Below are positions 39,274-46,945 of a stretch of DNA of 46,945 bases, one piece after another. The notes under the pieces were generated by a model. It ran no database searches, was not told the origin of the DNA, and worked only from the letters and a program-made list of their open reading frames with translations. The position numbers and the translations under genes are program-made. The stretch spans positions 1 to 46,945 of the forward strand of contig PNAJ01000038.1 in assembly GCA_003170295.1 (NCBI GenBank), given 5' to 3'. The first letter of the stretch is position 1; each line of letters starts with the position of its first letter. This DNA comes from Bryobacterales bacterium. Its GTDB lineage: Bacteria; Acidobacteriota; Terriglobia; Bryobacterales; Bryobacteraceae.

Positions 39274-39662
39274 GCGGTCTGCCCGGAGTCTCGTGAATCT
39301 GCCGGCCGCATCGCGCCGATGAGAGCTTCCATGTGGTCCAGGTATTTGTTCAGAGCTTTACGCCCGGCGGGCGTCAAGGAGTATTCGGTTTTGGGCATCC
39401 GTCCCTCGAACGACTTCGCGCACGCGATATATTTCGCGTCTTCCAGTTTGCGCGCGTGAACGCTCAGGTTTCCATCGGTGGTTTTCAGGAGGCGCTTTAG
39501 ATCGTTGAACGTCAGGGACGAGTTTGCCGCGAGCGCGCTTACGATGCCCAGCCGGATGCGCTCATGAATCAACCGGTCGAGGTCCGGAATCGAGCCGGGC
39601 GTTTCGACGATGCCCAGCGCCGCTCCTTCTGCATTTTGTTTTGCCAGATTACTTTTTGACAT
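39270..39662 (-). CDS. Winged-helix transcriptional regulator
   Basis: A 130-residue DNA-binding protein. [21 protein letters not shown] (32-52), [23 protein letters not shown] (54-76) and the wing [14 protein letters not shown] (90-103) form a winged helix of the MarR/ArsR-like type (PF13601). It has no ligand-binding extension, so it probably responds through a partner. Its stop overlaps the cis-prenyltransferase start (ATGA), and it starts three bases after the membrane protein. It may control this operon. Confidence 0.88.
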   Translation of the reverse strand: MSKSNLAKQNAEGAALGIVETPGSIPDLDRLIHERIRLGIVSALAANSSLTFNDLKRLLKTTDGNLSVHARKLEDAKYIACAKSFEGRMPKTEYSLTPAGRKALNKYLDHMEALIGAMRPADSRDSGQTA

Positions 39663-39665
39663 ACA

Positions 39666-40271
39666 CTAACCGCCGTACCGCCTCGCAATGATAAATCCGA
39701 ATAAAATATGCAGCCCGCCGAAGCCGAGGCCGAGCCAGAAATCCCCCCACGCGACCGGCGCGAATGTCGCGAGCGCTCCTTCCACCAGGAAGCAGGCGCC
39801 CATTACCGGCACGACAGGAACGGAAAACGCTCCGCCCGTAATCACGCCGGTGCCGTAGAGCATCAGCCAGACGCCGGGAATCGCGCCCGTTAATCCGGCG
39901 TTCCACAGCACGACGGTCAGCGCCGCGCCCGCGATCAGAGGAGGAACGAAACTGAAAACGAACTTGCGCGCCGGAGAAGACCACAACGGCAATCCCGCCG
40001 CGCTGGCCTTGCGCCACATCGCGAGAATGCCGAGCGCGATCGCGAGCGTGCCTTCGACGAGCCAGGTTTCGAGCCACGCGCGCTGTGTGATTTGCCGCGA
40101 TGCGAGCAGCGCCGACGCCAAAGCGGTGAGGCCCATCGCCACGCCGCCCCATCCAGGTACGGCCGTGAACGATCCGGCGCGCTCCATCGTTTCCCGGATG
40201 TAGCGCAGATTATCGATCGCATGGGCTTGGAGCGGAATGGGCGCCTTGCGAATGGGTTGGACCGATGCCAT
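39666..40271 (-). CDS. Integral membrane protein of unknown function
   Basis: A 201-residue protein with five to six hydrophobic helices, for example GWGGVAMGLTALASALLA, FVFSFVPPLIAGAALTVVLW, GVWLMLYGTGVITGGAF and LGFGGLHILFGFIIA. The first 35 residues are cytoplasmic and helical (HAIDNLRYIRETMERAGSF). It is the first gene of the operon with the winged-helix regulator and the prenyltransferase. This pairing of a small membrane protein with a winged-helix regulator is a frequent arrangement in acidobacteria as I recall, and suggests signal transfer to the regulator. Confidence 0.75.
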   Translation of the reverse strand: MASVQPIRKAPIPLQAHAIDNLRYIRETMERAGSFTAVPGWGGVAMGLTALASALLASRQITQRAWLETWLVEGTLAIALGILAMWRKASAAGLPLWSSPARKFVFSFVPPLIAGAALTVVLWNAGLTGAIPGVWLMLYGTGVITGGAFSVPVVPVMGACFLVEGALATFAPVAWGDFWLGLGFGGLHILFGFIIARRYGG

Positions 40272-40364
40272 GAATCGATCATAGCTTCGCGGCGAAGCGC
40301 TGTCAAGTACTTTATTTCGAAAAGTGAACTAGGGACGCACAGCTAGAGCGATATAATTTTATAA

Positions 40365-41273
40365 ATGTTCCGCCCCCTCTCTAAACGACGAGAATTCCTA
40401 GCCGCCGCCCTTTCGCCGGCTCTTTGTACAATGTTGCGCGCCGTTCCTCTTGCGGATTTCAAGCTGGGCGTCACAACCGATGAAATCGACGAAGATCTGC
40501 TCACGGCGCTGCGTTTCCTGCGCTTATTTGACCTTAAATGGGCGGAATTGCGCTCCGTGGGGGGCTTATATGCGGAAAAACAGCCACTAAACAAGGTGAA
40601 GGAGATGCGGGCGCTTCTCGACGAGTATCAGATCAAGGCGTCGATTCTCTCGACCTCGTTTTTCAAGATCCCGTTGCCGGCGGAGGGTTCGCCGATTCTC
40701 GAAAAGCAGTGGCAGTTGCTGGAGGACGCGATGGATCGGGCCGAGATTCTGGGCACGAAGAAGCTGCGGACGTTCGCGTTCACCTATAAAGATGCACCCG
40801 ATGTGGCCGTGTATCCCCGTATTTATGAACTGGTTGCCGAGTCTGCTCGACGCGCCCGCAAGCGTGGATTTCAACTGGCGGTGGAAAATGTCGGCGGAAG
40901 TTATGTCTGGACCGGCGCGGATGCCGCGAAGCTTCTGGCGGCGGTGAAAGACCCGGCGCTGAACCTGAACTGGGATCCGAACAACGCCGCCGAAAAAGGC
41001 GAGCACCCGTTTCCGGAGGGATATAAATTGCTCGACCCGGCGCGGATCATTCATGTTCATCTGCGCGATTTCAAACACAACGCCGCGGGCAAGGTCGAGT
41101 GGTGCGCGGTGGGCGATGGTGAGGCCGATAATCTTGGGCAGATCCGCGCGCTGTTAAAGGATGGGTTCAAAGGTACGTGGACGCTCGAGACACATTGGCG
41201 TCCGAAAGAGGGGAAGGCGTACGCGTCGAAGACGTCGCTGACGGCGCTGTTGAAGGTGATTGAGAAGGCCTAG
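40365..41273 (+). CDS. Tat-type exported sugar phosphate isomerase/epimerase-like TIM barrel
   Basis: A 302-residue protein of the xylose-isomerase-like superfamily (AP_endonuc_2 domain). The N-terminus SKRREFLAAALSP is a likely twin-arginine signal. Barrel motifs include LAVENVGGSYVWTG with the metal Glu, LNLNWDPNNAAEKGE with Asp, and IHVHLRDFKH with His, with a final Glu in GTWTLETHWRP. Such exported members are common in acidobacteria and planctomycetes and act on sugars. A perfect -10 box TATAAT (40352-40357) is seven bases before the ATG with no Shine-Dalgarno, which suggests a leaderless message. Confidence 0.85.
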   Translation: MFRPLSKRREFLAAALSPALCTMLRAVPLADFKLGVTTDEIDEDLLTALRFLRLFDLKWAELRSVGGLYAEKQPLNKVKEMRALLDEYQIKASILSTSFFKIPLPAEGSPILEKQWQLLEDAMDRAEILGTKKLRTFAFTYKDAPDVAVYPRIYELVAESARRARKRGFQLAVENVGGSYVWTGADAAKLLAAVKDPALNLNWDPNNAAEKGEHPFPEGYKLLDPARIIHVHLRDFKHNAAGKVEWCAVGDGEADNLGQIRALLKDGFKGTWTLETHWRPKEGKAYASKTSLTALLKVIEKA

Positions 41274-41340
41274 TTCTCGGTGGGAGCATAACCACGCTGC
41301 GGCCAAAAGGTCTCTACGCTGTTAACATAGTCAGTTGGCC

Positions 41341-42156
41341 ATGAAAGCCTTGTTTGACGTGCTCGCGCCGGAGGAGCCGGATTATGCTCTTGCCACTGCG
41401 ATCGATCCCGATCGTCTGCCCGCGCACATCGCTATTATCATGGACGGCAATGGACGCTGGGCCAAGCGCCGCAATCTGCCTCGCGTGGCCGGGCACAAAG
41501 CGGGCATCGATCCGGTGCGCATTACGGTCGAAACATGCGCGCGGCTCGGCCTGCGTGCTCTGACTCTTTACGCGTTCTCTGTTGAAAACTGGAAGCGGCC
41601 GCGCGCTGAGGTGGAAATGCTATGGCGTCTTTTGCGCCTCTATCTGCGCGCCGAACTTCCGGATATGGCTCGCAACGATATTCGGTTCACGGCGATCGGA
41701 CGAATTGAAGCTTTGCCCGATTTTGTGCGCGCCGAGCTTGACGAAACGGTCCGCGCGACGGCTGGGAATCGCGGACTGCAAGTCAACCTGGCGATCAACT
41801 ACGGTGGACGCGCGGAGCTGGTCGACGCGGTGAAGGCCCTCCTTGAAGACTCGCGACGCCACGACATTGTGATCGACGAAGAGGCCATCGCGGCGCGGCT
41901 CTACACCGCCGGTACGCCCGACCCCGACCTGCTGATCCGCACCTCCGGCGAGATGCGCGTCAGCAATTTCCTGCTGTGGCAGATCGCTTATTCGGAGCTG
42001 TATGTCACCGATACGTTGTGGCCCGATTTCAATCGCACCGACCTGCTGCGCGCGATTCTCGACTATCAAAAACGCGACCGCCGCTTCGGTGGTTTGGGCG
42101 ACGCGGCGCCGATTGAATCGGATGTTGCTCTACTCGAAGTAACTCCCACTCGATGA
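41341..42156 (+). CDS. uppS: Undecaprenyl diphosphate synthase (isoprenyl transferase)
   Basis: A 271-residue cis-prenyltransferase that makes the C55 lipid carrier for peptidoglycan from farnesyl diphosphate and isopentenyl diphosphate. ATG 41341 is chosen (a TTG at 41335 is weaker). The motif [21 protein letters not shown] is split across about 31-51, with the catalytic Asp in MDGN. TLYAFSVENWKRP follows, and [23 protein letters not shown] closes the site. Full length, and followed by cdsA with an ATGA overlap, as in many bacteria. The cdsA link and full length make this the housekeeping copy. Confidence 0.95.
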   Translation: MKALFDVLAPEEPDYALATAIDPDRLPAHIAIIMDGNGRWAKRRNLPRVAGHKAGIDPVRITVETCARLGLRALTLYAFSVENWKRPRAEVEMLWRLLRLYLRAELPDMARNDIRFTAIGRIEALPDFVRAELDETVRATAGNRGLQVNLAINYGGRAELVDAVKALLEDSRRHDIVIDEEAIAARLYTAGTPDPDLLIRTSGEMRVSNFLLWQIAYSELYVTDTLWPDFNRTDLLRAILDYQKRDRRFGGLGDAAPIESDVALLEVTPTR

Positions 42157-42872
42157 AGCGTCTTGTAACTGCGCTGGTCCTGATCCCCACCGTTGTCTGG
42201 CTGATCCTCGGCGCGCCGCAGTGGGCGTTTGTCGCGGCGGAAGTAGTGGTAGGCCTGTTCGCTTTGCGCGAGGTGGTGCAGATTGGAAAGAACGCAGTGG
42301 TCTCGGCGCTCGGCGGCGCGATCTATATCGGCGGTGCGTGGGTCTGCGCATTCCTGCTGCGCCAAGAGAATCCGCACTGGCTGCTGTTCGCGTTTCTGCT
42401 GTGCTGGGCGGGCGATACGGCCGCGTTTTATATCGGAAAAAATTTCGGACGCCACAAGCTCGCGCCGAAAATCAGCCCGGCCAAGACGTGGGAAGGCGCG
42501 GTCGCGTCGGTGGCGGGCGGCATGCTCGTAGGCGCGATCTACGCGCATTATCTGATTCCTGCGGCGCCGCTCGCGATGGTGCTGACGATCGCCGCGGTGG
42601 GAAATGTCGCGGGACAATTCGGCGATCTGCTGGAATCAGCGTACAAGCGTTGGGGCGGAGTGAAGGATAGCGGTAGTTCGCTACCGGGCCACGGAGGATG
42701 GCTCGACCGGATCGATTCGACCTTGCTCGCGGTTCCCGCGGTGTACCTTCTGGTTCGGCTTGCAATCTCGGCGAGCACAGGAGGGCAGGTCGGTGGCCTA
42801 CCCTACTCACAGGCTGAAGCCTGTGCCACCGTTCTGGCTACTGGGTACAGGCTACTGGTTTCTCCTTTTTAA
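42153..42872 (+). CDS. cdsA: Phosphatidate cytidylyltransferase
   Basis: A 239-residue inner-membrane enzyme that makes CDP-diacylglycerol from phosphatidate and CTP. It has seven to eight hydrophobic helices. The signature is clear: ISPAKTWEG (107-115), then GQFGDLLESAYKRWGG and VKDSGSSLPGHGGWLDRIDS, with Asp, Lys and His residues of the catalytic region. The ATG overlaps the uppS stop. The last 26 residues (from about 214) are atypical: they are encoded by a palindromic repeat (42792-42830) and the sequence after it. The stop codon (TAA, 42870-42872) overlaps the stop of the convergent oxidase gene. Confidence 0.95.
   Translation: MKRLVTALVLIPTVVWLILGAPQWAFVAAEVVVGLFALREVVQIGKNAVVSALGGAIYIGGAWVCAFLLRQENPHWLLFAFLLCWAGDTAAFYIGKNFGRHKLAPKISPAKTWEGAVASVAGGMLVGAIYAHYLIPAAPLAMVLTIAAVGNVAGQFGDLLESAYKRWGGVKDSGSSLPGHGGWLDRIDSTLLAVPAVYLLVRLAISASTGGQVGGLPYSQAEACATVLATGYRLLVSPF
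42792..42830. repeat. Palindromic repeat in the 3' end of cdsA
   Basis: An outer stem GGTGGC (42792-42797) / GCCACC (42825-42830) encloses the inner stem CACAGGCT (42808-42815) / AGCCTGTG (42818-42825), which share one base at their border. It lies in frame in cdsA. The sequence is of the type recalled as dispersed repeats in acidobacteria. Downstream, GGCTACTGG occurs twice as a direct repeat (42836-42844 and 42850-42858). Confidence 0.8.
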
Positions 42873-43960
42873 TATACGCTTCGCTGACGCGTCGCTTTTT
42901 TCGATGCGAGCGAGAATCGCGGCTCCGGCGGGGCCGTGCCTGCGATCTGCGAAGCGACATATTCGCCGACAAACGGGCCATGCTTGAACCCGTGCCCGGA
43001 GCCTCCGCCGACCAGCCACACATTCTTGAAATCGGGATGCCGGTCGATCAAAAAATCGCCGTTCGAGGTGTTCTCATACTGGCATACGCGCGATTCGAGG
43101 AGCGGCGCATTGGCGAGCCCGGGGAACCTCTTGCGCAAGATGGCTCTTGTGCCGCGCAGCGCCGATGCGGTAACCTCGCGGCTGCCGGTCTCGGGATCGA
43201 ACGCCGGGCCATGAGAATCGAGCGCGATCTTGAATCCGCGTCCATCCAGTGCGGGAACCGAATATACGCCCTCGCGAAACGCAATCCAGGTTGGCGGGGA
43301 CTTATAGCCGGGCGGCGTGCCGAAGAAAAAAACTTCCTGGCGCGTCGGGCGGATGCGGCCGCGAAGAATATCGGGAAAAAGTTTAGGGAGCCATGGACCG
43401 CAGGCATAGACGACCGCTCCGGCCCGAATCTTTGTGTCGCCCGTGCGAATCTCATAATCCGCACCCGATGCTTCGACCACGGCCTGCACCGCGCGGCGAG
43501 CCATCAACACTCCGCTGTCTGGTTCCCAAATACCGGCTGTGTCCTGGTCCAACGCAATCTGCGGAAACTGCTTGCGCAGGGCAGTGTGCTTCAGGTACTC
43601 GTGTTTGACGCCGCAGCGCGAAAGCGTTTCGCGAGTAGCGACCAAATATGGATCGGACGCGCTGGCCGTCACAAGTACGCCGGTCTGATGAAAGAGAAGG
43701 GGGCAGAGCTCCTTCCACAATTCGAGCGACCGCATGGAACTGCGCGTGTAAATTCCGCTTGGTCCATACGACATCCGGATAATGCGCGTTTCGCCGCCAC
43801 TGCTCGATCGCGAATTTCCTGCGCCATGCTGGTCGATCAGCAGCACGCGCGCGCCGCGCCGCTTCAGGTGATACGCGGTCCAGGCGCCGAACACACCTGC
43901 GCCCACAACGACGACATCAGGTTTTGTTGACACGTTGGTATCATAACTGGTTGGTATCAT
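42869..43960 (-). CDS. FAD-dependent oxidoreductase, MSOX/sarcosine-oxidase-like
   Basis: A 363-residue flavoenzyme when started at ATG 43960; a GTG at 43933 (VSTKPDVVVVGAGVFGAW) also fits and gives the more common N-terminus. The FAD-binding fold is VVVVGAGVFGAWTAYHLKRRG. Near the C-terminus, SRVCQYENTSNGDFLIDRHP contains the cysteine to which FAD is covalently bound in monomeric sarcosine oxidase, followed by GGGSGHGFKHGPFVGE. Members oxidise secondary amines such as sarcosine or N-methyltryptophan, giving peroxide. It is divergent from the AcuI-like gene, nine bases from its start codon. Confidence 0.88.
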   Translation of the reverse strand: MIPTSYDTNVSTKPDVVVVGAGVFGAWTAYHLKRRGARVLLIDQHGAGNSRSSSGGETRIIRMSYGPSGIYTRSSMRSLELWKELCPLLFHQTGVLVTASASDPYLVATRETLSRCGVKHEYLKHTALRKQFPQIALDQDTAGIWEPDSGVLMARRAVQAVVEASGADYEIRTGDTKIRAGAVVYACGPWLPKLFPDILRGRIRPTRQEVFFFGTPPGYKSPPTWIAFREGVYSVPALDGRGFKIALDSHGPAFDPETGSREVTASALRGTRAILRKRFPGLANAPLLESRVCQYENTSNGDFLIDRHPDFKNVWLVGGGSGHGFKHGPFVGEYVASQIAGTAPPEPRFSLASKKATRQRSVY

Positions 43961-43963
43961 AAA
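43936..43963. repeat. 12-bp direct repeat at the divergent oxidase/AcuI starts
   Basis: TTGGTATCATAA occurs at 43936-43947 and 43952-43963, separated by CTGG, so the copies are 16 bases apart. It covers the ATG of the oxidase (43958-43960) and most of the gap to the AcuI-like start. If the oxidase starts at GTG 43933, the repeat lies in its leader. It could be an operator or the relic of a small duplication. Confidence 0.6.
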
Positions 43964-43969
43964 CGACGC

Positions 43970-44962
43970 ATGACGACCTTTAAAGCCCTCCTCGCGACCA
44001 ACGACAACGGCAAGTTCGCGGCAGCTATTCAGCAAATCCCTCTGGGAGTGCTTCCACCCGGCGAGGTGCTGGTGCGGGTGGTTTATTCCAGCCTCAATTA
44101 TAAGGACGGCCTCGCGGTGACCGGCAAGCCTGGCGTGATCCGCACGTTTCCGATGGTGCCGGGCGTCGATTTCGCGGGCGTGGTGGAGGAATCGACGTCG
44201 GCAAATTTTAATCCCGGCGACCAGGTCGTGGTCACTGGCTGCGGAACGTCGGAAGTATTTTGGGGAGGCTATGCCGAGCTGGCTCGGCTGGACCAGGATT
44301 TCATCGTGCCGGTTCCGAAGGGCATGACGCTCCAGCAGGCGATGGGCATCGGCACGGCCGGCTTCACGGCAATGCAATCGGTGATGGAGCTCGAACGGCA
44401 TGGACTCAAGCCGGGAGGGCGCGAAGTCGTGGTGACCGGAGCCGCGGGCGGCGTGGGCAGTGTTGCGATCGCGATCCTGGCGCAGCTCGGATATAAAGTG
44501 GTTGCGTCGAGCGGCCGCGCCGAACAGCACGATTATCTGCGCAGCCTGGGAGCGAGTGCGATTATCGACCGGTCCGTGCTCGCGACAGCGTCGAAAAAAC
44601 CTCTGGAAGCCGAACGATGGGCTGCGGCGATCGACAGCGTCGGCGGCGATACGCTCGCCGGATTGCTTCGCACGATGGCGCTCGGTGGAAGCGTCGCAGC
44701 GTGCGGATTGGCGGGTGGCCCGATGCTATCGACGAGTGTGTTTCCATTTATTCTGCGCGGGGTGAACCTGCTCGGGATCGATTCCACGCGCGTGCCGAAT
44801 GCTAAACGGCGCGAGATTTGGGGGCGCATCATGCGCGATCTGCCGATGGATCATCTCGACCCTCTCATTCAAGTCGAGCCTCTGAGCAAGATTTTTGAGT
44901 TGGGCGAGCAGATCCTGGCGGGCAAGATCCGGGGACGCACGGTGATCGATATAAAAGGATGA
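43970..44962 (+). CDS. acuI: Acrylyl-CoA reductase AcuI/YhdH family
   Basis: A 330-residue medium-chain oxidoreductase without structural zinc. YSSLNYKDGLAVTGKPGVIR (39-58) and PMVPGVDFAGVV (61-72) are the catalytic-domain signature of the YhdH group, and TGAAGGVGSVAIAILAQLGY (156-175) is the NADPH-binding loop. GIDSTRVPNAKRREIWGRI near the end is also group-specific. AcuI reduces acryloyl-CoA to propionyl-CoA, including in DMSP or 3-hydroxypropionate breakdown. The SDR gene follows 19 bases later. The substrate is inferred from the family only. Confidence 0.87.
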   Translation: MTTFKALLATNDNGKFAAAIQQIPLGVLPPGEVLVRVVYSSLNYKDGLAVTGKPGVIRTFPMVPGVDFAGVVEESTSANFNPGDQVVVTGCGTSEVFWGGYAELARLDQDFIVPVPKGMTLQQAMGIGTAGFTAMQSVMELERHGLKPGGREVVVTGAAGGVGSVAIAILAQLGYKVVASSGRAEQHDYLRSLGASAIIDRSVLATASKKPLEAERWAAAIDSVGGDTLAGLLRTMALGGSVAACGLAGGPMLSTSVFPFILRGVNLLGIDSTRVPNAKRREIWGRIMRDLPMDHLDPLIQVEPLSKIFELGEQILAGKIRGRTVIDIKG

Positions 44963-44981
44963 ACGCCTGAAAGGATAAAGA

Positions 44982-45752
44982 ATGCATGTTCGCGACAAAG
45001 TTGTCGTCGTAACGGGCGCGGCGCGCGGAATCGGCGAAGCGCTCGCTAAAAGATTTCATGCCGAGGGCGCGCGGGCTGTCGTCGTCGCTGATCTGGATGG
45101 CGAGGGTGCTAAAACAGTAGCCGCGCAGATTGGCGGCGGCTTCGGTATGCCGGTCGATGTCGGACGCGAAGCGGATGTCAAGCGGCTGGTCGCCGAGACG
45201 ATCAAAAAGTACGGAAAGATCGACCTGTTCTGCTCAAATGCGGGCGTATTTATTCCCGGCGGCATCGATGCTCCCGACGCGGATTGGCTCAAGATGCGCG
45301 ACATTCATCTGCTCGCGCACGTCTATGCAGCTCGCGCGGTACTGCCTGGGATGCTCGCGCGCGGTGAAGGATATTTGCTGCAAACGGTATCGGCGGCCGG
45401 TTTGCTGACATCGCTTGAATCGGTGATTTATGCGGTGACGAAGCACGCCGCGCTCGGACTCGCGGAATGGCTTTCGATGACTTACGGCGATTCGGGCATC
45501 AAAGTTTCCGCGCTGTGCCCACAAGGCGTGCGAACGGACATGCTGATGCAGGGCCCGAATAATTTTCTGGTGGAGGGCTCGGTTTCCGTCGAGCAGGTGG
45601 CCGATTCAGTGATTGAAGGGCTCGCTGCGGAACGGTTTCTGATCCTGCCGCATCCCGAGGTCGCGGAGTATTTCAAGCGCAAAGCCAACGATCATGATCG
45701 CTGGCTGCGAGGCATGCGGCGGCTGCGCGCGGACGTCATGGCGAAGAAATGA
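44982..45752 (+). CDS. Short-chain dehydrogenase/reductase
   Basis: A 256-residue classical SDR. The cofactor loop TGAARGIG is at residues 11-18 and NAG at 86-88; the catalytic set is Ser137 (TVSAAG), Tyr150 and Lys154 (YAVTK). It would interconvert an alcohol and a ketone with NAD(P)H. It follows the AcuI-like gene by 19 bases and may share its pathway. The substrate is unknown. It ends four bases from the convergent VOC gene. Confidence 0.93.
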   Translation: MHVRDKVVVVTGAARGIGEALAKRFHAEGARAVVVADLDGEGAKTVAAQIGGGFGMPVDVGREADVKRLVAETIKKYGKIDLFCSNAGVFIPGGIDAPDADWLKMRDIHLLAHVYAARAVLPGMLARGEGYLLQTVSAAGLLTSLESVIYAVTKHAALGLAEWLSMTYGDSGIKVSALCPQGVRTDMLMQGPNNFLVEGSVSVEQVADSVIEGLAAERFLILPHPEVAEYFKRKANDHDRWLRGMRRLRADVMAKK

Positions 45753-45756
45753 TCCC

Positions 45757-46638
45757 TTAATTCTTGCTGGCCCGTCCCTCGATGATTTCGATGCGCATCT
45801 TGTCGGGACCCTCAATGAACGCGTACTTGATTTTGCCGCCGGCCACGGATTTCGGCTCGTCGGTCACGGTCACGCCTTCCTTGCGCAGTCGCGCAATCGC
45901 GTCGTCGAGATTTTCGACGCTAATGCCGATGTGATCGACCACGCGGCCCTTGGTCGGCTCGAAGGTCTTGCGATTTTCCCAACCAGGCATATGGGAACTG
46001 GTCGCATATTCCATCGGAAAGATGATGATATTGACGTCGTCCATCATCAAGCTCGCCGACGGAGCGATCTGGACGTTTTTGTACATCCGCACCTCCGCCC
46101 GGCTGCCGCCTTTCGCCCCAAAATGCTTGGTGTACCACGCGCCCGCAGCCACCGGGTCTTCGCTCAGCAAATGAAGGTGGCCGAAGTGGTGATGAGCCGC
46201 GGTGTTCAGCTCGATCAGCGCGTTATCGGGTCCCAGCACGTAGGCGTAGAAAAAGATGCCCATTTTCGTGCCGCCGCCGATGTCGCTGATGTCGTTAAGG
46301 GGCGTCGCGAACTTCGTTCCGGAATCGAGCTGCTTCTGATAAGTCGTCTTCATATCTTCAGCTCCCCAGCCGAAGTGCCAAATGGCGCTGACCACGTCGC
46401 TAGGCGGCGCAGCGGCGACTTTCGCGACCAAAATCCAGCTTTTTTGCGTCCAAACCGCGTCCAAAACGTCCTTAAAACGCGCTTTTTCGGAATCGAATTT
46501 AGTGGTGTAGAATTCGATGGCACCTTTCGGGTCAGTGGAGTTCAGGTGCAGATGATGAAAATGCGCGTCGGAAACCGTTTGCGCGAACATGCTAGCGCAG
46601 GACAAAGCAAAAATCGCGACGGAGCGAGTCGAGAGCAT
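45757..46638 (-). CDS. Exported VOC-family protein (glyoxalase/dioxygenase fold)
   Basis: A 293-residue protein starting at ATG 46638, which gives a signal peptide (MLSTRSVAIFALSCASMFAQ). Two VOC modules are present. The first begins HFHHLHLNSTDPKGAIEFYTTKF (split near 26-48); the second is marked by HHHFGHLHLLSEDPVAAGAWY, and VVDHIGISVENLDDAIARL with FIEGPDKMRIEIIEG closes the fold. The His and Glu residues suit a metal site. The reaction, perhaps in an exported form of glyoxalase or dioxygenase, is unknown. It is divergent from the asparaginase gene by 21 bases. Confidence 0.85.
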   Translation of the reverse strand: MLSTRSVAIFALSCASMFAQTVSDAHFHHLHLNSTDPKGAIEFYTTKFDSEKARFKDVLDAVWTQKSWILVAKVAAAPPSDVVSAIWHFGWGAEDMKTTYQKQLDSGTKFATPLNDISDIGGGTKMGIFFYAYVLGPDNALIELNTAAHHHFGHLHLLSEDPVAAGAWYTKHFGAKGGSRAEVRMYKNVQIAPSASLMMDDVNIIIFPMEYATSSHMPGWENRKTFEPTKGRVVDHIGISVENLDDAIARLRKEGVTVTDEPKSVAGGKIKYAFIEGPDKMRIEIIEGRASKN

Positions 46639-46659
46639 AGAGGGAATTATACTTGAAGG

Positions 46660-46945
46660 TTGCAGCGCATTCACATCCTCACCACCGGCGGCACCATCGA
46701 AAAGGTTTATTCGGAGCAACAAGGAGCGGTGGCGAATTTAGAAGACAAAATTGAGCGCTACCTGGGCCGCCTGCGTCTGCCGGACACTGAGATCGACACC
46801 ACGCGCCTGATGAATAAAGACAGCCTGGAAATGACCGCCGCCGATCGCGCGATGGTGCTCGACGCGGTGCGCGAGAGACTCGACGCGCCGATCGTGATTA
46901 CTCATGGCACCGATACGATGGTCGAGACGGGGCTGTATTTGAAAC
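46660..46945 (+). CDS. L-asparaginase/glutaminase family protein (5' part)
   Basis: A partial gene of 95 codons that runs past the window edge. The TTG at 46660 is the likely start: a TGA lies two codons before it in the same frame, and it leads straight into the conserved N-terminus. Residues 5-14 are HILTTGGTIE, with the catalytic Thr in TGGTI, and residues 81-86 are HGTDTM, the second conserved signature with the catalytic Thr-Asp pair. The enzyme hydrolyses asparagine (or glutamine) to aspartate and ammonia. It has no signal peptide in this form, so a cytoplasmic type is suggested. Confidence 0.88.
   Translation, partial: MQRIHILTTGGTIEKVYSEQQGAVANLEDKIERYLGRLRLPDTEIDTTRLMNKDSLEMTAADRAMVLDAVRERLDAPIVITHGTDTMVETGLYLK

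Noticed and set aside
42980..43930. A 316-codon plus-strand open frame antisense to the MSOX-like gene
   Set aside because: It mirrors a real flavoenzyme with FAD-binding and covalent-flavin motifs and shows no protein pattern of its own.
43961..44530. Upstream extension of the oxidase frame by 190 codons
   Set aside because: It runs antisense through the AcuI-like gene and carries no motif; the oxidase domain begins right at the ATG or GTG near 43960-43933.
45694..46656. A 320-codon plus-strand open frame antisense to the VOC gene
   Set aside because: The minus-strand frame has a signal peptide and two VOC modules; the antisense frame has neither motif nor a sensible start.

Overview
The window is a chromosomal stretch of a Gram-negative, high-GC bacterium, most likely an acidobacterium of the Solibacter/Bryobacterales type. 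This is an inference from content: a very large Oar-like TonB-dependent receptor with an N-terminal carboxypeptidase-regulatory domain, a BBP2-type porin, a TolB-like protein with the N-terminal domain common in that group, ThuA/PD40/VOC secreted enzymes, and many short hairpin repeats. I saw no rRNA, tRNA, CRISPR array or complete insertion sequence.

Layout. 1-2191: end of a MacB/FtsX-type ABC permease, then an outer-membrane porin. 2246-6154 (minus): a four-gene operon of TolB-like protein, exported amidohydrolase, CpxR-like regulator and CpxA-like kinase. 6294-11800: TPR protein, recombinase-like orphan, M28 peptidase with an overlapping Tat-type exported protein, an unknown secreted protein and a second TPR protein. 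11884-15159 (minus): Oar-like receptor, behind a 332-base AT-rich divergent regulatory region. 15492-25164: TPR protein, class C serine hydrolase, sugar aminotransferase and nucleotidyltransferase (divergent, sugar-nucleotide metabolism), MFS exporter, DinB protein, Spy/CpxP-like protein, cyclase and Hsp70-like protein. 25302-27624: a tightly overlapping PD40-ThuA-SRPBCC trio. 27629-29986: rlmN and a divergent M16 protease. 29983-32235: TPM (YgcG-type) protein, degenerate nucleotidyltransferase, LemA. 32565-34893: aldehyde dehydrogenase and FAH-family enzyme, which fit the last two steps of a Weimberg-type pentose pathway. 34949-36389: recX (minus) and two small membrane-associated proteins. 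36457-38547: a three-gene putative GTPase/roadblock signalling module. 38599-42872: two separate cis-prenyltransferases, one in a minus-strand operon with a winged-helix regulator and a membrane protein, the other overlapping cdsA. 42869-46945: MSOX-like oxidase, AcuI-like reductase, SDR, secreted VOC protein and the 5' end of an asparaginase.

Four-base ATGA/GTGA stop-start overlaps are frequent and define most operons. The most unusual feature is a set of small palindromic repeats: GTGGGGC-led hairpins, a 45-bp double hairpin present twice, a 104-bp element with terminal inverted repeats, and a related inverted pair near 10.1 and 11.8 kb. Two such repeats lie inside reading frames, at the N-terminus of the TPM gene and at the C-terminus of cdsA. 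The best candidate for an under-described system is the 36.4-38.5 kb module.
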